Shown in pieces: positions 1 to 6,430 of a DNA stretch of 13,198 bases (position 1 is its first letter; each line of letters begins with the position of its first letter). This DNA comes from Rubrivivax sp. (GTDB taxonomy: Bacteria; Pseudomonadota; Gammaproteobacteria; Burkholderiales; Burkholderiaceae_C): positions 1-13,198 of the forward strand of contig JAUYAJ010000010.1 of NCBI GenBank assembly GCA_030693565.1, read 5' to 3'. Made by a program: the position numbers and the translations under genes. The notes beneath the pieces were generated by a model that ran no database searches, had not been told where the DNA came from, and saw nothing but the letters and a program-made list of their open reading frames with translations.

Positions 1-319
1 AATGGCGGTAGTTCACCGGCATGCCCACGCTGGCGTAGGCGTCCATCATCTGCTCGGCGGTGATGACCTCGAGCTGGTTGGGGTAGGTGTCCAGACCGAA
101 GCGCGCGGCGGTCTCGCGAATGACCTCGTGATAGCGGTCGACCAGCTCGAAGGTCCAGTCGCTGGGGTCGGGCAGCGTTTGCGCGGCGCGCGGCGGCGCC
201 GGCAGCGGCTCGCGCAGCTTGCATTCGCGCAGCCGACGGTCGCCAACCTGGGGGATGCGGTCCGGCAGGTGGCGCCGGCGCCGCTCGTGGCCGGGGTCAC
301 CGGCGTGGTGCTCAATCAT
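1..319 (-). CDS. spoVR: SpoVR/YcgB family protein, N-terminal part (runs off left edge)
   Basis: Reading the minus strand from the ATG at 319-317 gives 106 open codons up to the window edge. After a charged, proline-rich start of about 50 residues comes a block typical of the SpoVR family: DWTFELVDRYHEV near residues 53-65, then TYPNQLEVITAEQMMDAYAS, then VGMPVNYRH at the edge. From memory, E. coli YcgB has nearly the same block (TYPHQIEVITSEQMMDAY). The start codon overlaps the yeaH stop as ATGA, so translation is probably coupled. SpoVR proteins are cytoplasmic and are linked to spore cortex formation in Bacillus. In non-sporing proteobacteria their role is unclear, but they travel with prkA and yeaH. 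The C-terminal three quarters or so of the usual roughly 500-residue protein is outside the window. Family assignment is firm; molecular function is unknown. Confidence 0.93.
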   Translation of the reverse strand, partial: MIEHHAGDPGHERRRRHLPDRIPQVGDRRLRECKLREPLPAPPRAAQTLPDPSDWTFELVDRYHEVIRETAARFGLDTYPNQLEVITAEQMMDAYASVGMPVNYRH

Positions 320-1599
320 GCGGCCGCCTCCTGCTTCTTGAACAAGTCGCGGAACACCGGGTAGATCTGCGCCACCGAGGTCGCCTTGCGCATCGCGAAG
401 TGGCGGTTGGCGTCGAGCAGATGGGCGTATTCGACCCACAGGTTCTGCTCTTCTTCGGCCACCTGGACGTAGGCGAAGTAGCGGCACAGGCGCAGCAGCT
501 TGTCGTTCAGCAACTCGCGGCAGCGGCCGCTGTCATGGTGCCAGTTGTCACCGTCGCTGGCCTGGGCGCCGTAGATGTTCCACTGGCTCGGGTCGTAGCG
601 GGCGCGGATGATCTCTTCCATCAGCACCAGCGCGCTGCTGACCACGGTGCCACCGGTCTCGCGGGCGTGGAAGAAGTTCTGTTCGTCGACCTCCTGCGCC
701 TGGGTGTGGTGGCGGATGAAGACGAGGTCGATCTTCTCGTAGTGCCGGGTCAGGAACAGGTAGAGCAGGATGAAGAAGCGCTTGCTGAGTTCCTTGCGGC
801 CCTCGTCCATCGAACCCGAGATGTCCATCACGCAGAACATCACCGCCTTGCTGGTCGGCACCGCCACGCGCACGCGGTTGCGAAAGCGCAGGTCGATGGG
901 GTCGAGGTAGGGAATGCGATCGACGCGTGCGCGCAGCGCGGCAATCTGCGCCACCAGCGCAGCAATCTCGCCCAGCGTCACCGGGTCGTCCGCGGCCGGG
1001 CCTTCCTGCAGCGCGGTCAGCTGCGCCTGCAGCTCGTGCAGTTCGCGCCGGCTGCTCGCGCCGATGGCGATGCGCCGGCCGATGGCGCCGCGCATCGAGC
1101 GCACCACATGCAGGTTGTTGGGCGTGCCGTCACTGGAATAGCCGGCGCGGTGGCTTTTCCATTCGGGCACTTCGGCAAGCTGGGTGCGCACCAGGTGCGG
1201 CAGCGCCAGGTCTTCGAAGAAGACTTGCATGAACTCTTCGCGGCTGAGCGAGAAGACGAAGTCGTCCTCACCTTCGCCGGAGTCGCTGGCCTGGCCTTTG
1301 CCGCTGCCGCCGCCAGCGCCGCCCTTGGGGCGCTCAATGCGGTCGCCTTGCACGTACTCCTGGTTGCCGGGGTGGACGACTTCGCGCAGCCCGCCCTGGC
1401 CGTGGCCGAAGACCGGCTCGGAGAGGTCGCGCTTGGGGATGTGGATGTCCTCGCCCTTCTCGATGTCGCGGATGCTGCGGCCGTCGATCGCGCGTTTGAC
1501 CGCCTCGCGAATCTGCTCCTTGTGGCGGCGCAGAAAGCGCTCGCGGTTGCCGATCGACTTGTTCTTGCCGGCCAGCCTGCGGTCGGTGATTTGCAGCAT
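316..1599 (-). CDS. yeaH: YeaH/YhbH family VWA-domain protein
   Basis: A 427-residue protein, the normal length for E. coli YeaH-like proteins. The start MLQITDRRLAGKNKSIGNRE is the family's usual N terminus. The frame stays open 39 codons further upstream, but that extension does not resemble the family, and AAGGA sits about 10 nt before the chosen ATG. A basic N-terminal region (1-90) is followed by a glycine/serine-rich linker (about 93-112). A von Willebrand A-type domain lies at about 252-400, with the metal-site motif DISGS at 259-263, a candidate metal-site threonine at 318 in ETGGT, and an aspartate in ASDGD near 349. A helix-rich insert at 183-225 has coiled-coil character. The gene lies 43 bp after prkA and overlaps spoVR by 4 bp, so the three form one transcription unit. 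The family is functionally uncharacterised; a partner or substrate-binding role alongside PrkA is an inference. A metal-dependent protein interaction role is likely. Confidence 0.95.
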   Translation of the reverse strand: MLQITDRRLAGKNKSIGNRERFLRRHKEQIREAVKRAIDGRSIRDIEKGEDIHIPKRDLSEPVFGHGQGGLREVVHPGNQEYVQGDRIERPKGGAGGGSGKGQASDSGEGEDDFVFSLSREEFMQVFFEDLALPHLVRTQLAEVPEWKSHRAGYSSDGTPNNLHVVRSMRGAIGRRIAIGASSRRELHELQAQLTALQEGPAADDPVTLGEIAALVAQIAALRARVDRIPYLDPIDLRFRNRVRVAVPTSKAVMFCVMDISGSMDEGRKELSKRFFILLYLFLTRHYEKIDLVFIRHHTQAQEVDEQNFFHARETGGTVVSSALVLMEEIIRARYDPSQWNIYGAQASDGDNWHHDSGRCRELLNDKLLRLCRYFAYVQVAEEEQNLWVEYAHLLDANRHFAMRKATSVAQIYPVFRDLFKKQEAAA

Positions 1600-1642
1600 G
1601 GGTGTGGGTTCCTTGGGTGCGCCGTGGCGACGTCGTCCGTTC

Positions 1643-3565
1643 TCAGGAGCTCTTGCGCACGCGCAGGTACCACTCGCAGAGCAGGCGAACTTGTTTGCTG
1701 GTGTAGCCCTTGCCAACCATGCGGGTGACGAAGTCCTCGTGCTTCTTGGCTTCGTCGGCGCTGGCCTTGGCGTTGAAGCTGATCACCGGCAGCAGCTCTT
1801 CGGTGTTGCTGAACATCTTCTTCTCGATCACCGCGCGCAGCTTCTCGTAGCTGGTCCAGACCGGGTTGTTGCCGGCGTTGTTGGCGCGCGCGCGCAGCAC
1901 GAAGTTGACGATCTCGTTGCGGAAGTCCTTGGGGTTGGAAATGCCGGCGGGCTTTTCGATCTTCTCCAGCTCGGCGTTCAGGCTGCCGCGGTCGAAGACC
2001 TCGCCGGTGTCGGTGTCCCGGTACTCGTGGTCCTGGATCCAGTAGTCGGCGTAGGTGACGTAGCGGTCGAAGATGTTCTGGCCGTATTCGCTGTAGCTTT
2101 CCAGGTAGGCGGTCTGGATCTCCTTGCCGATGAACTCGGCGTAGCGCACCGCCAGGTGCTCCTTGATGAAGGCCAGGTACTTCTGCTCGGTCTCGGCGGG
2201 GAACTGCTCGCGTTCGATCTGCTGCTCGAGCACGTACATCAGGTGCACCGGGTTGGCGGCGACCTCGGTGCTGTCGAAGTTGAAGACCTTGGAGATGATC
2301 TTGTAGGCAAAGCGCGTGCTGATGCCGCTCATGCCTTCGTCGACGCCGGCGTAGTCACGGTACTCCTGGTAGCTCTTGGCGCGCGGGTCGGTGTCCTTGA
2401 GATTCTCGCCGTCGTAGACCAGCATCTTCGAGTACAACGAGCTGTTCTCGGGCTCCTTCAGGCGCGTCAGGATCGCGAACTGGCTCATCATCTTCAGCGT
2501 GCCCGGCGCGCAGGTGGCAGCGGCCAGCGACGAGCCCTTGAGCAGCTTGTCGTAGATCTTGATCTCTTCGCTCACGCGCAGGCAGTAAGGCACCTTGACG
2601 ATGTAGATGCGGTCGAGGAAGGCCTCGTTGTTCTTGTTGTTGCGGAAGGCCTTCCACTCGCTCTCGTTGCTGTGCGCGAGCACGACACCGTCGAAGGGGA
2701 TGGCGCCGAAGCCTTCGGTGCCCTTGTAGTTGTTCTCCTGCGTTGCCGTCAGCAGCGGGTGCAAGACCTTGATCGGCGCCTTGAACATCTCGACGAATTC
2801 GAGCAGGCCCTGGTTGGCCAGGCACAGGCCGCCGGAGTAGCTGTAGGCGTCGGGGTCGTCCTGGGCATAGGTCTCGAGCTTGCGGATGTCGACCTTGCCG
2901 ACCAGCGCGCTGATGTCCTGGTTGTTCTCGTCGCCGGGCTCGGTCTTGCTGATGCCGATCTGCTTGAGGATGTTGGGGTGGCGCTTGACGACCTTGAACT
3001 GGCGGATGTCGCCGCCGTACTCCTCCAGCCGCTTGACCGCCCAGGGGCTGAGGATGCGGTTCAGGTAGCGGCGCGGTATGCCGTATTCACTTTCCAGGAT
3101 GGCGCCGTCCTCGACGGCGTCGAACAGCCCGAGCGGGCTCTCGTTCACCGGCGAGCCCTTGATGGCGTAGAAGGGCACGTCCTGCATCAGCTGCTTGAGG
3201 CGCTCGGCGATGCTGCTCTTGCCGCCGCCCACCGGGCCCAGCAGGTAGAGGATCTGCTTCTTCTCTTCCAGCCCCTGGGCGGCATGGCGGAAGTAGCTCA
3301 CCACCTGTTCGATGGCGTCTTCCATGCCATAGAACTCGGGGAAGGCCGGGTAGACCTTGATGAGCTTGTTGGCGAACAAGCGCGACAGCCGCGGCTCGTT
3401 GCGCGTGTCCACGGTCTTCGGGTCACCGATGGCGCGCAGCATGCGTTCGGCTGCGGTGGCGTAGGCGAGCGGGTCGCGCTTGCATTCCGCCAGGTAGTCC
3501 TCGAGGGACATTTCCTCCGCCGCCTGGCGTTCGTAGCGGGCCTTGAGATTGCTGATCACGTCCAT
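1643..3565 (-). CDS. prkA: PrkA family serine protein kinase / AAA+ ATPase (YeaG-like)
   Basis: A 640-residue protein, the family's usual length. It starts MDVISNLKARYERQ at the ATG preceded by a perfect GGAGGT four bases upstream; an 18-codon upstream extension lacks such a signal. The N-terminal AAA+ PrkA domain spans about residues 20-390, with a Walker A loop GPVGGGKS at 110-117. Further conserved blocks are KGSPVNESPLGLF and DGVVLAHSNESEW. The C-terminal PrkA 'kinase' domain covers roughly 410-640 and ends in LCEWYLRVRKSS. PrkA was described as a eukaryote-like serine kinase; in E. coli the homologue YeaG acts in adaptation to long nitrogen starvation. Later work in Bacillus argued for ATP-dependent protease activity, so the biochemical label is not settled. 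It is the first gene of the prkA-yeaH-spoVR operon and is preceded by an unusual structured leader region (3590-3678). No clear sigma-70 or sigma-54 promoter was found upstream. Confidence 0.96.
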   Translation of the reverse strand: MDVISNLKARYERQAAEEMSLEDYLAECKRDPLAYATAAERMLRAIGDPKTVDTRNEPRLSRLFANKLIKVYPAFPEFYGMEDAIEQVVSYFRHAAQGLEEKKQILYLLGPVGGGKSSIAERLKQLMQDVPFYAIKGSPVNESPLGLFDAVEDGAILESEYGIPRRYLNRILSPWAVKRLEEYGGDIRQFKVVKRHPNILKQIGISKTEPGDENNQDISALVGKVDIRKLETYAQDDPDAYSYSGGLCLANQGLLEFVEMFKAPIKVLHPLLTATQENNYKGTEGFGAIPFDGVVLAHSNESEWKAFRNNKNNEAFLDRIYIVKVPYCLRVSEEIKIYDKLLKGSSLAAATCAPGTLKMMSQFAILTRLKEPENSSLYSKMLVYDGENLKDTDPRAKSYQEYRDYAGVDEGMSGISTRFAYKIISKVFNFDSTEVAANPVHLMYVLEQQIEREQFPAETEQKYLAFIKEHLAVRYAEFIGKEIQTAYLESYSEYGQNIFDRYVTYADYWIQDHEYRDTDTGEVFDRGSLNAELEKIEKPAGISNPKDFRNEIVNFVLRARANNAGNNPVWTSYEKLRAVIEKKMFSNTEELLPVISFNAKASADEAKKHEDFVTRMVGKGYTSKQVRLLCEWYLRVRKSS

Positions 3566-3589
3566 GCGGACCTCCGGGTCAGGGAAGGT

Positions 3590-3619
3590 GTGCGCAGGGG
3601 AGGAGCCCCTGGGCTGCAC
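3590..3619. other. Hairpin 1 upstream of prkA
   Basis: A perfect 6-bp stem CAGGGG/CCCCTG (3595-3600 with 3606-3611) closes a 5-base loop. An outer GTGC/GCAC pairing (3590-3593 with 3616-3619) is possible across an uneven internal loop. In the prkA sense direction the loop and adjoining stem read CTCCTCCCC and contain CCTCC. That is the exact complement of GGAGG in the prkA ribosome binding site about 25-30 nt downstream. The hairpin directly abuts a larger one (3620-3678). The base pairing is seen in the sequence; any regulatory role is inference. No U-tract follows on either strand, so it is not a typical terminator. Confidence 0.45.
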
Positions 3620-3678
3620 CTGGGAAGTTCTGATGGAGTCCCGGCTGTACGGGCCCGGGCTCCATCAGAGCTTTCCGG
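3620..3678. other. Long imperfect hairpin between prkA and the divergent MFS gene
   Basis: The arms 3620-3646 and 3652-3678 pair position by position with no bulge around a 5-base loop (3647-3651). Of 27 positions, 21 are Watson-Crick, five are G-T and one is C-C. The core CTGATGGAG/CTCCATCAG (3630-3638 with 3660-3668) is perfect. As plus-strand RNA all five G-T positions become G-U pairs, giving 26 of 27 paired. As minus-strand RNA (the prkA leader) they become A-C mismatches. Neither side has a U-run, so this is not an ordinary intrinsic terminator. It could be a structured RNA, a cis-regulatory leader or a protein-binding DNA dyad. The structure itself is certain from the bases; its function is unknown. 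Confidence 0.6.
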
Positions 3679-3689
3679 TCAATCGCGGT

Positions 3690-3730
3690 GCATGGTCATG
3701 CGTCGGCTTGGAGCAAGAATGCTTCATTCT
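3690..3730. promoter_or_regulatory. Two short palindromes, possible operator sites upstream of prkA
   Basis: GCATG-GT-CATGC occupies 3690-3701 and AGAATG-CTT-CATTCT occupies 3716-3730; both have perfect arms. They lie between the large hairpin and the rest of the divergent intergenic region, 125-165 bp upstream of the prkA start. The size suits a dimeric regulator, but short palindromes also arise by chance in this base composition, and no regulator is identified. The remaining part, 3731-3910, shows no convincing promoter, small gene or repeat. Confidence 0.25.
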
Positions 3731-3910
3731 GCGCCCCTCGTCCGCCAAAGGAGCGCCGCCTTTACCGCCTTGTTCTGGGACGGCCCGCGCTCGCGCCTCT
3801 TTGTTCTCCTCATCTCCTCAACGCTGCCGCCGCCGGCGACGATGACCGCGTGGGCATCTCCGGATTGAGCCCGCGCAGCGCGCCAAGGTTCCGCCGCGGC
3901 CGCGGATGAG

Positions 3911-5107
3911 ATGATCGACCGGGTGAATGCCCCTTTGCTGCTGCTGGCCTTGTGCCAAGGTTTGTTTCTGACAAACAACGTCGCCTTCATGGCCATCAAC
4001 GGCCTGGTCGGGCTGTCGCTGGCGCCGGTGGGCTGGATGGCGACGCTGCCCGTCACCGGCTACGTGGTCGGCGGCGCCTTGTCGACGATGCCGGTGGCAC
4101 GCCTGCAGGCGCGCTACGGCCGCAAGCGCTCGTTCCAGATCGGCCTGGTGGTGGCGGCGCTGTCGGCCGGCCTGTGCGCCTGGGCGGCGCTGCAGTCCAA
4201 CTTCTGGCTGCTGGTGGGCGCCACCATGGTGGCCGGCTTCTACAGCGCCAACGCATCGCTCTACCGCTTCGCCGGACCCGAACTGGTGGCGCCGGCCTTC
4301 AAGGAGCGCGCCATCTCGCTGGTGCTGGCGGGCGGCATCATCGGCGCCTTCATCGGCCCCAACCTGGCCAGCGCCACGCGTGGCTGGCTGGCCGTGCCTT
4401 TTGCCGGCGCCTACCTGGCGCTGGTCGGCGTGGCCTTGGTGGCGCTGCTGGCGCTGTCGCTGATCCGCTTTCCCGACCACGTCGTGCCGCCGCCTGGCGC
4501 CAGCACCGGTCGGCCGCTGTCGGTACTGGCGCGCCAACCGGTGTTCATCGTGGCAGTGGCGGCGTCGGCGCTGGGCTATGGGGTGATGAACCTGTTGATG
4601 GCGGCTACCCCGATCGCCATGCAGCAGTGCAAGCACCCGTTCGAGAGCGCCGCGCTGGTGCTCGAATGGCATGTGCTGGGCATGTTCGTGCCCAGCTTCT
4701 TCACCGGCCACCTGATCAAGCGCGTCGGCGCCTTGCCGGTGATGGTGGTAGGCGCACTGCTCAACCTGGTCTGCGTGGCGGTGGCTTTGTCGGGCGTCGA
4801 CCTGATGCAGTTCCTGGTCGCCCTCTTCGTGCTCGGCGTTGGCTGGAACTTCCTCTACATCGGCGGCACGACGCTGTTCACCCAGGCCTACAAGCCCGAG
4901 GAGAAGAACAAGGCCCAGGGGGCGATGGACTTCTGCGTCTTCGGCACCATGGCACTGAGCTCGTTCGCGGCCGGGGCGATGATCACCACCCAGGGCTGGG
5001 CCTGGCTGAACATCGGCTCGCTGCTGCCCATCACCGCCGTCTTGCTGGCGCTGGGCTGGCTGGCGCTGTCGCGGCGCCGCGCGGCCGTGCATCAAGCTGC
5101 GGGTTGA
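3911..5107 (+). CDS. Major facilitator superfamily transporter, substrate unknown
   Basis: A 398-residue, strongly hydrophobic inner-membrane protein with about 12 membrane segments, near the MFS norm of about 400. Segments are visible at roughly 6-30, 38-60, 76-94, 97-115, 135-155, 165-187, 208-235, 250-270, 277-297, 300-325, 335-355 and 365-388. The cytoplasmic loop RLQARYGRKR between segments 2 and 3 is a form of MFS motif A, and a weaker repeat RVGALPVMVVG precedes segment 9. MFS proteins move small solutes by proton-coupled exchange. Nothing in the sequence fixes the substrate or whether this is import or efflux. The ribosome site is weak (GGATGAG directly before the ATG). It is divergent from prkA and 131 bp before ydcS on the same strand, so it is probably an independent gene, perhaps sharing control with the prkA promoter region. 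Confidence 0.9.
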   Translation: MIDRVNAPLLLLALCQGLFLTNNVAFMAINGLVGLSLAPVGWMATLPVTGYVVGGALSTMPVARLQARYGRKRSFQIGLVVAALSAGLCAWAALQSNFWLLVGATMVAGFYSANASLYRFAGPELVAPAFKERAISLVLAGGIIGAFIGPNLASATRGWLAVPFAGAYLALVGVALVALLALSLIRFPDHVVPPPGASTGRPLSVLARQPVFIVAVAASALGYGVMNLLMAATPIAMQQCKHPFESAALVLEWHVLGMFVPSFFTGHLIKRVGALPVMVVGALLNLVCVAVALSGVDLMQFLVALFVLGVGWNFLYIGGTTLFTQAYKPEEKNKAQGAMDFCVFGTMALSSFAAGAMITTQGWAWLNIGSLLPITAVLLALGWLALSRRRAAVHQAAG

Positions 5108-5127
5108 CCCCAGGTATCTGTTTTTCA

Positions 5128-5145
5128 GACCGCCCGGCGGCGGTC
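5128..5145. promoter_or_regulatory. Perfect inverted repeat between the MFS gene and ydcS
   Basis: GACCGCC-CGGC-GGCGGTC is a perfect 7-bp stem with a 4-base loop, 20 bp after the MFS stop codon and about 95 bp before ydcS. It is preceded by TTTTT and followed by GAATGAATTTC, so it lacks the U-run of a strong terminator in the plus direction. It may weakly end MFS transcription or be an operator for the ydcS operon. No clear promoter elements were found in 5108-5238. Confidence 0.35.
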
Positions 5146-5238
5146 GAATGAATTTCACAGGGTTCCAGGCACTGCCTATCGTGCCGGCTCGCCTCGCGCC
5201 AATGCCGGTGCGGGTTGTCGACCCAGCCTGGAGCCCCC

Positions 5239-6408
5239 ATGACCTGCTACACGCTCACCCTGGTCGCGGTCGCGGCCACTGCACTGGCCAGCCACGGCGC
5301 CGTTTCCGCGCAAGCCACGGCGCTGCAAAAACTCGGCAAAGCCGACGGCCAGGTCGACAACGTCGCCTGGGCCGGCTACATCGAACGCGGCGCCACCGAC
5401 AAGAACTTCGACTGGGTCACCGACTTCGAAAAGAAGAGCGGCTGCAAGGTCAACGTCAAGACCGCCGGCACTTCGGACGAGATGGTGGCCTTGATGAACG
5501 AAGGCGGCTTCGACCTCGTCACCGCCTCGGGTGACGCGTCGACGCGGCTGATCCGCGGCAAGAAGGTGCAGCCGATCAACGTCGGCCTGATCCCCAGCTA
5601 CAAGAACATCGACCCGCGGCTGCAGAAAGCGCCCTGGCACTTCGAAGCCAACACGCACTACGGCGTTCCGTACCAGTGGGGCTGGAACGTGCTGATGTAC
5701 AACACCAAGGTCTTCAAAGACAAAGCGCCCACCAGCTGGAGCGTGGTGTTCGAGGAAACGACGCTGCCCGACGGCAAGAGCAACAAGGGCCGGGTGCAGG
5801 CTTTCGACGGCCCGATCCACATCGCCGACGCCGCGCTCTACCTGATGACCAAGAACCCGGCGCTGGGCATCAAAGACCCCTACGAGCTGAACGAGGCCCA
5901 GTACAAGGCGGCGCTGGAGGTGCTGCGCGGCCAGCGCAAGATCGTCGGCAAGTACTGGCACGACGCCTTCGTGCAGATCGACGACTTCACCAACGAAGGC
6001 GTGGTGGCCTCGGGCAGCTGGCAGTTCCAGGCCAACATCCTGCGCTCGAAGAAGCAGCCGATCGCCACCACCGTGCCGGTCGAAGGCGCGACCGGCTGGG
6101 CCGACAGCACGATGCTGCACAGCGAGGCCAAGAACCCGAACTGCGCCTACCTGTGGCTCGAGCATTCGCTCAACCCCAAGCTGCAGGGCGACCTGGCGGC
6201 CTGGTTCGGTTCGGTGCCTGCGGTGCCGGCGGCGTGCAAAGGCAACAAGCTGCTGACCGACGAAGGCTGCGCCCGCCAGGGCTACAACGCCTTCGACAAG
6301 ATCGCCTTCTGGCGCACCCCGGTCAGCCAGTGCAAGAGCCAGAACAACGCCTGCGTGCCGTATCACAAGTGGGTGTCGGACTACATCGCGGTGCTGGGAG
6401 GGCGTTGA
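5239..6408 (+). CDS. ydcS: Polyamine-type ABC transporter, periplasmic substrate-binding protein (YdcS-like)
   Basis: A 389-residue protein close in length to E. coli YdcS (about 381) and sharing long blocks with it from memory. Examples are AGYIERGATDKNFDWVT, SDEMVALMNEGGFDLVTASG, LPDGKSNKGRVQAFDGPI, GWADSTMLHSEAKNP and DYIAVLGGR at the very end. It would bind a polyamine-like ligand in the periplasm and deliver it to YdcU/YdcV. The ATG at 5239 is preceded by TGGAG at good spacing; a TTG eight codons upstream is less likely. Residues 1-26 look like a signal peptide (hydrophobic 7-19, cleavage near AVSA/QA), but there is no Lys or Arg before the hydrophobic core, which is odd. The mature part has six cysteines (69, 302, 333, 344, 365, 372). 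The last two sit in an insertion absent, as I recall, from the E. coli protein and may form an extra disulfide. It is the first gene of the five-gene operon. In E. coli a polyhydroxybutyrate synthase activity has also been claimed for YdcS. Confidence 0.93.
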   Translation: MTCYTLTLVAVAATALASHGAVSAQATALQKLGKADGQVDNVAWAGYIERGATDKNFDWVTDFEKKSGCKVNVKTAGTSDEMVALMNEGGFDLVTASGDASTRLIRGKKVQPINVGLIPSYKNIDPRLQKAPWHFEANTHYGVPYQWGWNVLMYNTKVFKDKAPTSWSVVFEETTLPDGKSNKGRVQAFDGPIHIADAALYLMTKNPALGIKDPYELNEAQYKAALEVLRGQRKIVGKYWHDAFVQIDDFTNEGVVASGSWQFQANILRSKKQPIATTVPVEGATGWADSTMLHSEAKNPNCAYLWLEHSLNPKLQGDLAAWFGSVPAVPAACKGNKLLTDEGCARQGYNAFDKIAFWRTPVSQCKSQNNACVPYHKWVSDYIAVLGGR

Positions 6409-6430
6409 GCGGCGCGGCCAGCGAGCGCCC

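Noticed and set aside
3711..3735. Sigma-54-like site on the minus strand upstream of prkA (TGAAGCATTCTTGCT)
   Set aside because: The -12 TTGCT is present, but the essential -24 GG is TG and the rest of the -24 element does not match.
1184..3868. Long plus-strand open frame of 894 codons antisense to prkA and yeaH
   Set aside because: It is a by-product of GC-rich third positions. The product is low-complexity (Val, Leu, Ala, Asp and Gly runs), while the opposite strand encodes clear PrkA and YeaH.
5104..5132. Sigma-70 promoter before ydcS beginning with TTGACC
   Set aside because: The -35 lies over the MFS stop codon, and no -10-like hexamer occurs at 16-18 bp spacing.
3818..5158. Minus-strand open frame of 446 codons opposite the MFS gene
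   Set aside because: The composition is dominated by Arg, Gln, His and Ala, typical of an antisense shadow of a hydrophobic GC-rich gene.
5151..5160. AATTTCACAG as a parS half-site, prompted by the nearby parB
   Set aside because: parS is a 16-bp palindrome with core TTTCACGTGAAA. Only one short half is present, and no full site was seen in the window.
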